DNA from: JBPOFY01 sp049889815
GTDB taxonomy: Bacteria; Verrucomicrobiota; Verrucomicrobiia; Opitutales; Coraliomargaritaceae
Reading direction: 5' to 3'
NCBI GenBank assembly: GCA_049889815.1
Contig: JBMHCR010000019.1
Coordinates: 198,657-262,656, forward strand
Length of the DNA stretch: 64,000 nucleotides
The number at the start of each line of letters is the position of its first letter. Positions within the stretch are counted from its first letter, which is position 1. The notes under the pieces were generated by a model. It was given only the letters and a program-made list of their open reading frames with translations. It was not told where the DNA came from and did no database searches. Below, in pieces: positions 9,108 to 17,909 of this stretch. The position numbers and the translations under genes were made by a program.

Positions 9108-9914
9108 ATGAGCATTCGTATCGTATTCATCGGCGCTGGAAGGATGGCATCTGCCATGGTTCGCGGACTTCTCGAGAAAGAGCACTACGCACCCGAGGAA
9201 ATCGCCTGCACCTGCGGTGACGATCCTACTGGCCCCGCGCTCGCTGAGCAGACGGGCGTTCAGTATTTACCCGACATAATAGATGCGCTCTACGAAGCCG
9301 AAGCTGTTGTACTGGCCTGCAAACCCCAGCAGTTCGATGCGATTGAGCAAAGGCTCGCCGATGCCGCCACGGGCAAACTCATACTCTCCATCTTGGCAGG
9401 GACCCCTCTCGTCCGATTAAGCGATAAATTTTCCAGTGCGCGTAATGTCGTGCGCACCATGCCCAACACACCAGGGCAAATAGGTGCCGGAGTCACTGCA
9501 TACGCGCCGCTGCGCGAATTAACCGAGAAGGATAACACCGTCGTAGAGAATACACTGAGCTCGCTGGGTAACTATCACGAGGTCGGAGAAAAAGACCTTG
9601 ATGCAGTCACCGCGCTCAGCGGCAGCGGCCCGGCTTATGTCTTTGAATTTGCGGCAGCGCTTCGGGAAGCGGGAATCAATTGCGGTCTTGATGAGGCACT
9701 GTCTGAATCGCTTGCGATCGACACCCTACTCGGTGCCGCCATGCTGCTAGCAGATAGCGAGGAGACCCCTGAGGAATTACGCAACGCGGTCACCTCACCT
9801 GGTGGCACTACAGCTGCAGCTCTAAAGGTGTTCAAAGATTCCGACTTTCGAGGACTCATCGACAAGGCGCTCGCTGCTGCCAAAGCACGTTCCTTGGAAC
9901 TGGCTAAGGAATAG
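9108..9914 (+). CDS. proC: Pyrroline-5-carboxylate reductase
   Basis: Last step of proline synthesis: NAD(P)H reduction of pyrroline-5-carboxylate. 268 residues. It has an N-terminal Rossmann motif IGAGRMASAMVRGL, VVRTMPNTPGQIGAG in the middle, and the C-terminal signature block beginning TSPGGTTAAALKVF. The start ATG at 9108 comes one base after the stop of the histidine kinase relic. No ribosome-binding site separate from that frame is obvious, so coupling is likely. Secure. Confidence 0.96.
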   Translation: MSIRIVFIGAGRMASAMVRGLLEKEHYAPEEIACTCGDDPTGPALAEQTGVQYLPDIIDALYEAEAVVLACKPQQFDAIEQRLADAATGKLILSILAGTPLVRLSDKFSSARNVVRTMPNTPGQIGAGVTAYAPLRELTEKDNTVVENTLSSLGNYHEVGEKDLDAVTALSGSGPAYVFEFAAALREAGINCGLDEALSESLAIDTLLGAAMLLADSEETPEELRNAVTSPGGTTAAALKVFKDSDFRGLIDKALAAAKARSLELAKE

Positions 9915-9940
9915 CACCGCACTACTGTTTAGTTTCGTAG

Positions 9941-9961
9941 GGTGCTTTCGCCGAGAGCACC
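9941..9961. repeat. Hairpin-forming intergenic element
   Basis: GGTGCTTTCGCCGAGAGCACC folds into a stem of 6 perfect pairs extended by 3 more (one G-U) around a 3-base loop. No U-run follows, so it is not a simple terminator of proC. Its form is like short dispersed hairpin repeats, but no second copy occurs in this window. The rest of 9962-10118 shows nothing else; a 76-codon frame there is unconvincing. Confidence 0.35.
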
Positions 9962-10124
9962 GATCGCCCGTGATCTCCAACAAACCTCCGAGCCCGGTAC
10001 CCCATTTGGACCCAACTGCGCGAGGGTCGACTCGGCGATACGACGCTACCTAGTACCTCACAGTCGACCGAAATCGGGTATAACTGCTCAAGCGCAAATC
10101 AAGAAGACCTCCGTGCACAAAAAA

Positions 10125-10301
10125 GCCCCACCTGTGCCGTATAAAGGGGAGACCTTGGCCTTTTGCGTCTAAGGTGGGTGCTTCCACTTCGACTTTTGTC
10201 TTCCGATTGACGGCTGGACAGCGATCGAAATGGTTCAGCTCCCGAATGCGAAAGAGTAAAGGACAGAAACTCCGTTTAGGATCGAACACCGCAGGGTTAC
10301 T
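10125..10301 (-). ncRNA. ssrS: 6S RNA (sigma70-holoenzyme inhibitor)
   Basis: The roughly 177-nt transcript has 6S architecture. The 5' side reads CCCTGCGGTGTTCGA and its CCTG pairs with CAGG at the 3' end (10131-10134), in a closing helix with GGTGTT facing ACGGCA. A large open bubble follows. The upper stem is CTTTCGC(A)TTCG paired to CGAAGTGGAAG with one bulged A, capped by TTTCGAT/ATCGGAA. The 3' side of the bubble holds the small hairpin ACCTT...AAGGT (within CACCCACCTTAGACG...GGCCAAGGTC), a conserved 6S feature. GGTGGGG then a six-U run ends it. 6S RNA mimics an open promoter and sequesters RNA polymerase in stationary phase. It lies downstream of aroK, same strand. Ends are inferred to within a few bases. 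Confidence 0.78.
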
Positions 10302-10305
10302 GGGA

Positions 10306-10333
10306 AAGATAGCCTAAGGGGCGACTGAATCAA
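10306..10333 (-). promoter_or_regulatory. Promoter of the 6S RNA gene
   Basis: On the minus strand a -35 box TTGATT (10328-10333) and a -10 box TATCTT (10306-10311) are separated by 16 bases. This would start transcription near 10300-10301, exactly where the 6S fold begins. Each box matches the sigma70 consensus at 4 of 6 positions. Confidence 0.55.
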
Positions 10334-10363
10334 TAGGAATCGGCAGAATTCTAAAACCTCAAA

Positions 10364-10909
10364 TCAGCGGCGTTTACGCACTATCTGTGCGTAGGTGCGT
10401 TTAATATGCCGCACAATCTCTACAATGCTACGGCGCTCAGTGGAGATACACGCACCCGAATTCATGTATATGGGTTCGCGCTCAGCGAGCAATTGGCGTA
10501 CACGCTCTGCAGGGTTTTCGACGTTCAGCAATGGGCGGTTTTTATTCCGACTCGTGCGCTCAATAATACTCTCTGCAGAAGCAAACAGGCAGATCACGAC
10601 ACCCTTATTCTTCAAAACATCCGACACCCCAGGCTGCACTACCAGTCCGCCACCAGTCGAAATAACACAGCACTCCTCGGGATGCCCCGAATCGATAAAT
10701 TCGCGCTCGTATTGACGAAATCGTGCCTCACCTTGCTGCTCAAAAATCTGCGGAATCTTCATTCCAACCTGCTCTTCAATCACATGATCCGAATCCAGAT
10801 ACTGGTAGCCCATTTCTCGTGCCAAACGGCGACCGATCGCAGACTTTCCTACTCCCATAAATCCGACAAGGTAGATATTCGGCTTTGACTGTTCAGATCG
10901 TTTATTCAC
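10364..10909 (-). CDS. aroK: Shikimate kinase
   Basis: Phosphorylates shikimate at the 3-hydroxyl, fifth step of chorismate synthesis. From the GTG at 10909 it is 181 residues, the family's length. A longer frame to 11086 would overlap the divergent gene at 11010 and adds no family sequence. Walker A is GFMGVGKSAIGRRLA, then DSD for Mg/shikimate, FRQYEREF, the GGG shikimate loop in STGGGLVV, and the lid region NRPLL. No good Shine-Dalgarno is visible before the GTG, so the start is the least certain part. The 6S RNA gene follows on the same strand. Confidence 0.9.
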   Translation of the reverse strand: MNKRSEQSKPNIYLVGFMGVGKSAIGRRLAREMGYQYLDSDHVIEEQVGMKIPQIFEQQGEARFRQYEREFIDSGHPEECCVISTGGGLVVQPGVSDVLKNKGVVICLFASAESIIERTSRNKNRPLLNVENPAERVRQLLAEREPIYMNSGACISTERRSIVEIVRHIKRTYAQIVRKRR

Positions 10910-11009
10910 TGCCCGAATAGTGCAGAAGACCCTCCCTGCAGTGCGACAAAAAAGTGAAACCACGGCGTGAAAGCTTGATGAACCAATCGAGGCAGCTATA
11001 CTGAAGTGG

Positions 11010-11456
11010 ATGGAAAATAATGTCGTCCGTATCGAAGTAAAAGGAGTCATGCCCACCTCAAATGGGTGTGCAGTCTTCTTGGGCAATGATCACAAAACTT
11101 TCGTAATCTATGTTGACAGTGGCATCGGCGAAGCAATTCAACGCGCAGTCAACGGTGAACAACTCGAGCGCCCGATGACCCATGACCTCATGCTCAGTAT
11201 CTTCGATGGCATGGGCGCCGAGATTGAACGTGCTATCATCAACGACGTGGAAGATGGCACCTTTTTTGCCCGTCTGATCCTCTCGATGGAAAACGAGCTC
11301 GGGCACAAGATTCTAGAGGTCGACGCCCGTCCCAGTGACTCACTCGTGCTCGCACTTTCTAGTGGCAAACCAATTTACACCGCACAAAGCGTACTCGACT
11401 CGGTCGATGATATGACGGAAGTTCTGGAGAAAATTCTCAATCAGGACACCCAATGA
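11010..11456 (+). CDS. Bifunctional nuclease (BFN/DUF151) family protein
   Basis: 148 residues. The BFN domain covers most of the protein: a beta strand opening VVRIEVKGVMPTSNGCAVFL, the central HDLMLSIFDGMGAEIERAIIN, and the C-terminal hallmark VDARPSDSLVLALSSGKPIY. Plant members were reported to have RNase and DNase activity; bacterial function is undefined. It starts 100 bases from the divergent aroK and its stop overlaps the next gene's start in ATGA, so translation is coupled to the small membrane protein and dus. Confidence 0.85.
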   Translation: MENNVVRIEVKGVMPTSNGCAVFLGNDHKTFVIYVDSGIGEAIQRAVNGEQLERPMTHDLMLSIFDGMGAEIERAIINDVEDGTFFARLILSMENELGHKILEVDARPSDSLVLALSSGKPIYTAQSVLDSVDDMTEVLEKILNQDTQ

Positions 11457-11749
11457 AGGCGGCATTGATACGTGCATTCAGTCTCTGCGAAACCATCGCA
11501 CTATCGATGTCCTTATTCCTGTGGTCGTTCGTAATCATTTTACATATTTACTCACTTATTTGGACAGCAATGAATCGGACCGAATACTCGGCACCCTTCT
11601 TGGAAGATGCTGGACCAAACTTGTTTGTAGCAGTGATTGCAGCGGCATTCATAAAAATGTCATGGGATGGACTGATCGGATACTCAAAAATTAAGCAGCA
11701 CTCGCTTAAAAATCATCAGGTCCAGGCGCGGAAGAATTACTCTTCATGA
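11453..11749 (+). CDS. Small two-helix membrane protein of unknown function
   Basis: 98 residues. One strong membrane segment (about 14-37: MSLFLWSFVIILHIYSLIW) and a weaker one (about 52-66, FVAVIAAAFI), with a basic C-terminal tail. It overlaps the previous gene by ATGA and the next (dus) by ATGA, so it is an expressed link in a three-gene operon. No family recognised. Confidence 0.7.
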   Translation: MKAALIRAFSLCETIALSMSLFLWSFVIILHIYSLIWTAMNRTEYSAPFLEDAGPNLFVAVIAAAFIKMSWDGLIGYSKIKQHSLKNHQVQARKNYSS

Positions 11750-12810
11750 ATTCTCTTCCAGATGCTCTCATTCCCGGTCAGCCATGGACCGCGTTGGCAC
11801 CCATGCAGGATGTGACCACCTTGCCGTTTATGCGCCTGCTGGGGAAATACGGAGCACCGGATTTACTCTTTACTGAATATTTTCGAGTGCATGGACACTC
11901 GACGCTTGAGCAACACATTGTCGACTCTATCTGCAAGCACGACACGGGCCGTCCTATCTTTGCTCAACTCATTGGCGAAAGCCTCCCCGATCTGGAACGC
12001 ACGGTCAAAGCCATCGAAGACACTGAGCTACCGGTCGCCGGCATCGACCTCAATATGGGATGCCCGGCGCCAAAGGTCTATAAGAAGAACGTCGGCGGCG
12101 GACTTTTACGTGAGCCCTCAAAAGTCGACGAAGTGCTGCATTGCCTTCGCTCCGCAATCTCCGGTCGCTTCACTGTCAAGATGCGCATTGGCTTCGACAG
12201 CGACGAACACTTCGACGCCATTCTTAACCTACTCGAAAAACATAAGGTGGAGCTACTCAGTCTCCACGCCCGCACGGTAAAGGAAGCCTATCGCAGCGAA
12301 GTACACTATGAATATATAAAGCGCGCGGTTGAGCGTCTCGATATACCCGTACTCGCCAACGGAAATGTAACCTCAGTCAAAAAAGGGCAATGGGTGCTCG
12401 ATGAAACCATGAGCGCGGGCCTAATGATTGGCCGTTCCTGTATCCGCAACCCGTGGATCTTTCGCCAGCTCCGTGAGCACTTTGCTGGCGAGCCGATCTT
12501 CCAACCGACACTGGCCGACGTGCGTGAATACATCGAAGACTTGATCATCGCGACCAGCCATCCCGATCGAGAAGGTGTCTACCACATTAACCACATGAAG
12601 AAATTCCTCAACTTCGTCGGACTCGGTGTCGATGTCGACGGGCAATTTCTCCACGACATGCGCCGCGCCCAATCAAAGGACGAACTCGACCGCATCTGCG
12701 ACCGGCACCTGATCGAAAACAGCCGCGCCAACCAGCTCTTCCCCGATGAACCCATCAAAGGCCTCTTCGCACGCCCTAACTGCGAAACGAATCAAGGCTG
12801 CTCCTTGTAA
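11746..12810 (+). CDS. tRNA-dihydrouridine synthase
   Basis: FMN enzyme that reduces uridines in the tRNA D-loop to dihydrouridine. 354 residues. A TIM barrel opens with ALAPMQDVTTLPFMRL; the active Cys is in GIDLNMGCPAPKVYKKNVGG, the FMN-binding Lys in FTVKMRIGFD, then LLSLHARTV and VLANGNVTS, with GLMIGRSCIRNPWIF closing the FMN phosphate site. The C-terminal helical RNA-binding domain follows. The sequence shows a Dus family member but does not settle DusA, B or C; the NMGCP form is most like DusB/C. Third gene of an overlapping operon. Confidence 0.92.
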   Translation: MNSLPDALIPGQPWTALAPMQDVTTLPFMRLLGKYGAPDLLFTEYFRVHGHSTLEQHIVDSICKHDTGRPIFAQLIGESLPDLERTVKAIEDTELPVAGIDLNMGCPAPKVYKKNVGGGLLREPSKVDEVLHCLRSAISGRFTVKMRIGFDSDEHFDAILNLLEKHKVELLSLHARTVKEAYRSEVHYEYIKRAVERLDIPVLANGNVTSVKKGQWVLDETMSAGLMIGRSCIRNPWIFRQLREHFAGEPIFQPTLADVREYIEDLIIATSHPDREGVYHINHMKKFLNFVGLGVDVDGQFLHDMRRAQSKDELDRICDRHLIENSRANQLFPDEPIKGLFARPNCETNQGCSL

Positions 12811-12966
12811 AGTTAGACCATAGAAGCAAGCTCCTGCCAATAAAAGGAATTCATCAACTGGAGTTATTTTCTTTTTTCGAAAAGCTTCCAATTTGGTTTG
12901 CACACTCGCTAAGTCCTTGGCATTCAGACCGACTTTCGCGTCAAAAACACTATCCTCCAATCACAA

Positions 12967-14154
12967 ATGAACATCCACGAGTATCAGGCAAAGGAGCTCC
13001 TCGCGAGTTACGGCGTACCCGTTCCAAACGGCTACTCTGCGACATCTGCAGCAGAGGTAGGCTCCGCTATCGAAAAAATTGAAGGCGATTTATACGTCGT
13101 AAAAGCGCAAATCCACGCAGGTGGACGCGGCAAAGGCACCTTTACAGACGGCTACAAGGGCGGTGTTAAAGTCGTGGCAAATGCTGCAGATGCAAAGGCT
13201 GCAGCCGACGCGATGCTCGGCAACACATTGGTAACGGCGCAAACCGGCCCCACAGGCCGCAAGGTGCAAACACTCTATATAACCGAAGGCTGCGATATCG
13301 CTCACGAGTATTATCTCGCGGTCGTGCTCGACCGTGAAACGGCACAGGCAGTGATAATCGCATCCACTGAAGGTGGCATGGACATTGAAGCAGTTGCGGA
13401 AGCAACTCCTGAAAAAATAGCGCGTGTGCCGGTTTCTCCAACCACAGGCCTTCGCCCCTACCACTGCCGCGAAGTTGCCTTCGCGCTAGGTTTCGAAGGC
13501 GATCAGGTCAAACAACTCGGGAAGATCCTATCCGGCGTCTACAAAATGTTCTGGGAGAAGAACGCCATGCTTGTAGAGATCAACCCATTGATCAAAACAC
13601 CGGAAGGCAAGATCGTCGCACTCGACGCAAAGGTTTCTTTCGATGGAAACGCACTCTTCAAGCATCAAGACATCCAAGACCTTCGCGACCTCAACGAAGA
13701 AGACCCGAAGGAAATCGAAGCTTCCAAATTCGACCTCGCTTACATCGCTCTCGACGGCGACATCGCCTGTATGGTGAACGGTGCCGGTCTCGCGATGGCA
13801 ACGATGGACATAATCAAAAGCTTTGGTGGTGAGCCTGCCAACTTCCTCGACGTTGGTGGTGGCGCAAATGAAGAAAAGGTCACTGCGGCGTTCAAAATCA
13901 TCCTTTCCGATCCAAACGTGAAGGGCATCCTCGTGAACATCTTTGGTGGTATCATGAAGTGCGACGTGATCGCTCGCGGCGTCGTTGCTGCAGCCAAGAA
14001 CATTGAGCTCACTGTGCCACTCGTCGTTCGCCTTGAAGGCACCAACGTCGAAGCTGGCAAGAAGATCCTCAGCGAGAGCGGCATCGCCCTCACTCCTGCA
14101 GACAGCCTCGTGCATGCAGCCGAACTCATCGTCGACCAAGTCAAAAACGGCTAA
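12967..14154 (+). CDS. sucC: Succinyl-CoA synthetase beta subunit
   Basis: Nucleotide-binding half of the TCA-cycle ligase that makes ATP or GTP from succinyl-CoA. 395 residues. It has the N-terminal MNIHEYQAKELLASYGVPVP of the ATP-grasp domain, the QIHAGGRGKG loop, VEINPLIKTPEGKIVALDAK in the metal site, and a C-terminal ligase domain with ANFLDVGGGANEEKV and VNIFGGIMKCDVIA. sucD begins 39 bases later. Length and order are canonical. Confidence 0.97.
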   Translation: MNIHEYQAKELLASYGVPVPNGYSATSAAEVGSAIEKIEGDLYVVKAQIHAGGRGKGTFTDGYKGGVKVVANAADAKAAADAMLGNTLVTAQTGPTGRKVQTLYITEGCDIAHEYYLAVVLDRETAQAVIIASTEGGMDIEAVAEATPEKIARVPVSPTTGLRPYHCREVAFALGFEGDQVKQLGKILSGVYKMFWEKNAMLVEINPLIKTPEGKIVALDAKVSFDGNALFKHQDIQDLRDLNEEDPKEIEASKFDLAYIALDGDIACMVNGAGLAMATMDIIKSFGGEPANFLDVGGGANEEKVTAAFKIILSDPNVKGILVNIFGGIMKCDVIARGVVAAAKNIELTVPLVVRLEGTNVEAGKKILSESGIALTPADSLVHAAELIVDQVKNG

Positions 14155-14192
14155 TCCCACATACAACGATCACACTTAAACTTTAAACTGCA

Positions 14193-15077
14193 ATGAGCAT
14201 TCTTGTTAACAAAGATACACGACTCGTCGTTCAGGGTATCACAGGTAAGACCGGCACCTTCCACACTCAACAGTGCTTGGAGTATGGCACCAACGTCGTC
14301 GCGGGTGTCACACCAGGCAAAGGCGGCCAACTCTGGGAAGCTAAAGTTCCTGTTCTCAATACTGTTTCCGAAGCGGTTAAAGAATACGGCGCCAACGTTT
14401 CCGTAATTTACGTTCCACCTCCATTCGCAGCGGATTCCATTCTTGAAGCGATCGCAGCCGAAATCCCACTCGTGATTTGCATCACCGAAGGAGTGCCCGT
14501 TCGCGATATGGCTGAAGTACGCAAAGCACTCGATGCGACCAACGGCAAAACGCGCCTCATCGGTCCCAATTGCCCAGGCATCATTACACCGGGTGAATGT
14601 AAGATCGGCATCATGCCCGGTTACATCCACAAGCCAGGCCGTGTCGGTGTTGTTTCACGATCCGGCACACTGACTTATGAGGCGGTTTACCAGCTAACCA
14701 CTCGCGGCCACGGTCAATCCACCTGTATCGGCATCGGAGGTGACCCTATCAACGGCACGTCCCAACTCGATGCGGTGCGCATGCTCAACGAAGACCCTGA
14801 AACCGATGCGATCATCATGATCGGCGAGATCGGTGGCAGTGCGGAAGAAGAAGCCTGCACCTACATCAAGCAACACGTGAAGAAGCCAGTCGCTGGCTTC
14901 ATCGCAGGTGCCTCCGCACCAAAGGGCCGCACCATGGGCCACGCGGGAGCGATTGTTTCTGCTAGCGGTGCCGGCACGGCAGAAGCTAAGTTTGCTGCCA
15001 TGGAAGACGCAGGCGTATCGATCGCGCGCAATCCATCCGAGATCGCAGACGCGTTGCTAAAAATTTACCGAGGGTAA
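14193..15077 (+). CDS. sucD: Succinyl-CoA synthetase alpha subunit
   Basis: CoA-binding and phosphohistidine half of succinyl-CoA synthetase. 294 residues. The CoA-binding Rossmann start reads VQGITGKTGTFHTQQCLEYG; GPNCPGIITPGECKIGIMPG follows; the active His250 is in MGHAGAIVSASGAGTAEAK. Forms an alpha2beta2 or alpha-beta complex with the adjacent sucC product. A strong terminator follows 33 bases after the stop, so sucCD is a two-gene unit. Confidence 0.97.
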   Translation: MSILVNKDTRLVVQGITGKTGTFHTQQCLEYGTNVVAGVTPGKGGQLWEAKVPVLNTVSEAVKEYGANVSVIYVPPPFAADSILEAIAAEIPLVICITEGVPVRDMAEVRKALDATNGKTRLIGPNCPGIITPGECKIGIMPGYIHKPGRVGVVSRSGTLTYEAVYQLTTRGHGQSTCIGIGGDPINGTSQLDAVRMLNEDPETDAIIMIGEIGGSAEEEACTYIKQHVKKPVAGFIAGASAPKGRTMGHAGAIVSASGAGTAEAKFAAMEDAGVSIARNPSEIADALLKIYRG

Positions 15078-15110
15078 ATATAGAAGACAGAAGTAAGAAC
15101 TTTCACTTTC

Positions 15111-15146
15111 AATCTGCCCGTGGTTTCGACCCGGGCAGATTTTTTC
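15111..15146 (+). terminator. Intrinsic terminator of sucCD
   Basis: A perfect 10-bp stem (AATCTGCCCG at 15111-15120 with CGGGCAGATT at 15132-15141) with an 11-base loop runs into a T tract ending at 15145. This is a textbook rho-independent terminator for sucCD. Confidence 0.92.
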
Positions 15147-15213
15147 TACCCAGAAGCCGGAATCGACTATAGGTTCGACTTTGAGCGGCTAAAACGACTC
15201 AATCGACTCAACC

Positions 15214-15699
15214 ATGAAAATCGCGATCTACCCGGGTTCCTTCGATCCTATCACCAACGGCCACCTTGATGTCATCAATCGGGGACGGCGTATCTTTGAT
15301 AAAGTTGTGGTCGCAGTAGCCCGCAATGCCGCAAAGCAGCCTCTTTTCACACCCGAGGAACGGGTAGCACTCATCGAAGAAAATCTCAAAAATCGCCCAA
15401 ACATTGAAGTGATGGCCTTTGATGGATTGATCGTAGATCTTGCCAAGCAACTCAATGCAGTTGCCCTCATTCGTGGACTCCGAGCGGTTTCCGACTTCGA
15501 GCACGAATTTCAAATGGCGCAAATGAACCGTCACCTTGACGAAAATATAGAAACGATCTTCCTCATGCCGAATGAACGGTATTTCTTCACTAGCTCAAAT
15601 CTGATAAAGCAAGTGTTCAAATTCACAGATAGAGAAAAGCATTTGATACCTGCCAACGTGCATGCAGCCCTACGTGAGAAGATGGGGCACACCAAATAA
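15214..15699 (+). CDS. coaD: Phosphopantetheine adenylyltransferase
   Basis: Fourth step of coenzyme A synthesis: ATP plus 4'-phosphopantetheine to dephospho-CoA. 161 residues, normal length. The nucleotidyltransferase motif TNGHLD (His17) follows PGSFDPI, ALIRGLRAVSDFEHEFQM forms the pantetheine pocket, and the second ATP motif reads FFTSSNLIKQV in place of ISSTxVR. The MFS gene starts 3 bases after its stop. Confidence 0.96.
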   Translation: MKIAIYPGSFDPITNGHLDVINRGRRIFDKVVVAVARNAAKQPLFTPEERVALIEENLKNRPNIEVMAFDGLIVDLAKQLNAVALIRGLRAVSDFEHEFQMAQMNRHLDENIETIFLMPNERYFFTSSNLIKQVFKFTDREKHLIPANVHAALREKMGHTK

Positions 15700-15701
15700 T
15701 A

Positions 15702-17060
15702 ATGGCCTCCTCCACTACGCAGTCTCCCGCGCAAAGTAAACAAACGCTCGGGATCATTTTTCTCACGCTCTTTTTAGACCTCGTTGGGTTTTCCATCATC
15801 TTTCCGCTGTTCCCGGCGATGCTTGAATACTACCTACCGGATGGGGCCAGCGATAGTAGCCTATTGGGGCAAATCATCGTGCCGATCGCAACTTTAGCAG
15901 AGCGCAGTGGTGCAGAGGATCCAGAATTTATGACCGCAGTATTGTTTGGCGGTATTCTTGGCTCCCTATACTCAATCCTCCAATTTATCTGTGCCCCACT
16001 CTGGGGTGCATATTCAGACCGAGTTGGTAGGCGCAAAGTCCTCCTCATCACGATCACCGGTTTAGCACTTAGCTATGTTGCTTGGTTCTTTGCGGCATCC
16101 TTTTGGGTACTGATTATCGCTCGTGTCCTGGGCGGTGCGATGGGCGGCAATTTGTCAGTCGCAACCGCGGCGGTCGCCGACATTACAAGCAGAGAAAAGC
16201 GGGCGGGCGGCATGGCGATTGTTGGCATCGCATTCGGACTTGGGTTTATCGTGGGGCCCGCAATCGGCGGTCTATTCGCCAAGATCAATCTGGTTGAGCT
16301 CATTGCTGGTGCTGAAGCATTTGGGATCAATCCCTTCTCAGTTCCAGCACTTGTAAGCCTAATGCTTGCAAGCGTTAATCTAATCTGGGTGGCAAAACGC
16401 TTCAAGGAAACGCTACCAGAGGAGAAACGAGGGAACGAACCGACTCGAAAGGTGCAACCAATCCTTAGCCTCTTTAAAAGCGCGAGTCCTGCAGTTTGTC
16501 GAACGAACATCGTGTATTTAATTTATATGCTGGCATTCAGCGGCATGGAATTCACGCTAACGTTTCTTGCAGTCGAACGTTTCGATTTCAGCCCTGCACA
16601 GAATGGAGGCATGTTTGTATTCATCGGCTTCATACTGATCCTAGTCCAAGGGGGCGTTGTGCGGAGGCTCGCCGGACCAGTAGGAGAAAAAACACTCGCG
16701 CTCGTTGGTCTAGGCAGCGGCATCGCCGCATTTATAATAATCTCCGATGCCGAAAGCCTAACACTATTCTTTACGGCTCTTGGAATCATGGCACTTTCTA
16801 TTGGGCTTTGCTCGCCTACACTTAGTGCCCTCGTATCACTTTATTCTAGCGAACAAGACCAAGGCCAGGCGCTTGGAGTTTTTCGATCCGCGGGATCGCT
16901 GGCACGTGCAGTCGGCCCACTAGGAGCCGCAGGCATCTACTTCGCATACGGATCCGGCTATGCCTATCTCTGCGGAGGGCTCTTAATCATAATCCCTCTG
17001 CTCGCTGCATTGAGTCTTCCGAAGCGCGCCACGGGGATGCACGCTACTACTGGCTCGTGA
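15702..17060 (+). CDS. MFS transporter, TetA/multidrug-like
   Basis: 452 residues with about 12 hydrophobic segments. The start IIFLTLFLDLVGFSIIFPLFP and the loop 2-3 motif YSDRVGRRKVLL are typical of the tetracycline-resistance/DHA1 branch, and motif C appears as GIAFGLGFIVGPAIGG. A polar insertion of about 40 residues (ASDSSLLGQ to GAEDPEF) sits between the first two membrane helices, longer than in TetA itself. It is an inner-membrane exporter driven by protons; the substrate cannot be told. Starts 3 bases after coaD and its last 14 bases overlap the convergent pseudopilin gene. Confidence 0.85.
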   Translation: MASSTTQSPAQSKQTLGIIFLTLFLDLVGFSIIFPLFPAMLEYYLPDGASDSSLLGQIIVPIATLAERSGAEDPEFMTAVLFGGILGSLYSILQFICAPLWGAYSDRVGRRKVLLITITGLALSYVAWFFAASFWVLIIARVLGGAMGGNLSVATAAVADITSREKRAGGMAIVGIAFGLGFIVGPAIGGLFAKINLVELIAGAEAFGINPFSVPALVSLMLASVNLIWVAKRFKETLPEEKRGNEPTRKVQPILSLFKSASPAVCRTNIVYLIYMLAFSGMEFTLTFLAVERFDFSPAQNGGMFVFIGFILILVQGGVVRRLAGPVGEKTLALVGLGSGIAAFIIISDAESLTLFFTALGIMALSIGLCSPTLSALVSLYSSEQDQGQALGVFRSAGSLARAVGPLGAAGIYFAYGSGYAYLCGGLLIIIPLLAALSLPKRATGMHATTGS

Positions 17061-17901
17061 GGAAGTTCACGCGTCGTGTAAAAATTTCCCCGTGCTCACG
17101 GACAATATCGTTAACGTTCGAATAACCAGTGCCGCCGGTACCATTCGCAATGTTCTGTAAAAACTCAAGGCCCTGATCCGAAACAACCGTGATGTAGATA
17201 TCTGCGTAGAGCAGTTTGTCATCAATATTACCAGCCGATCCTCCATAGCCGTAGGCACCTGGCAAAAATTCGTAGGCACCTGGATTCCAATTGATCTCAA
17301 CAGCATCACCTGTTGCAGGATCTAATCCATAAAGGATGACTTTGAACTCTACGATGTTGCTGACCAAGTAGTTCGAGTCCTCGTTTATAGCACCCCAGCC
17401 ATTGGAAATGTCGTCATGTGCAGAGGGCTCCATTAGGGCGTTGAACGTATCCTCCGGAGAAAACACCTTTCGATATAAAACGTAGGTCTCATCCGTCGAA
17501 CCCTCGTAGGCCCCTCTAAAATCGAGTTCGTAAGCGATGCCACAAATGTCTCCCGGCAGGTTGGTATCCCGATCACGAGCAGGAGAAAACATGCGAACTG
17601 CTACCGTTTGCCCACCGTAGGGACCAAGGCCCGAATTCGCACTGTCGACAAACAACCATTGCTTATCGCGAGAGCGCAGCACTGCCGTCTCGAGGTCCTG
17701 CGTAATGAGATCCAAGGCAACTCGCGCTTCCGCATTTGCGGAGAGCTTACCGGATGCTCGATTCCAGACCTTCAATACTTCGCTGGTTATTTGAATAACG
17801 AGTCCAACGAGGATAACCATGATAACCGAAGCCACCAGGATCTCAATCAGCGTGAAAGCACTCTTGCGTGGTTTATGCTTCGATAGTGTAGATTTTTCCA
17901 T
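17047..17901 (-). CDS. Type II secretion pseudopilin, GspJ/PulJ-like
   Basis: 284 residues. A short basic leader (KHKPRKSA) ends at the prepilin peptidase site before FTLIEILVASVIMVILVGLV, with Glu at position 5 of the mature helix. The large beta-rich remainder and the phrase EARVALDLITQDLETAVLRS resemble GspJ. Last gene of a five-gene run in G-G-H-I-J order. GspJ would be part of the minor pseudopilin tip. It overlaps the convergent MFS gene by 14 bases. Confidence 0.78.
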   Translation of the reverse strand: MEKSTLSKHKPRKSAFTLIEILVASVIMVILVGLVIQITSEVLKVWNRASGKLSANAEARVALDLITQDLETAVLRSRDKQWLFVDSANSGLGPYGGQTVAVRMFSPARDRDTNLPGDICGIAYELDFRGAYEGSTDETYVLYRKVFSPEDTFNALMEPSAHDDISNGWGAINEDSNYLVSNIVEFKVILYGLDPATGDAVEINWNPGAYEFLPGAYGYGGSAGNIDDKLLYADIYITVVSDQGLEFLQNIANGTGGTGYSNVNDIVREHGEIFTRRVNFLTSQ

Positions 17902-17909
17902 GACAGAGA

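Noticed and set aside
9942..10172. 76-codon open frame on the plus strand after proC
   Set aside because: It runs into the 6S RNA gene on the other strand, has no ribosome-binding site and no recognisable sequence.
12673..12960. 95-codon minus-strand frame between dus and sucC
   Set aside because: Half lies inside dus and the sequence is not family-like; treated as chance.
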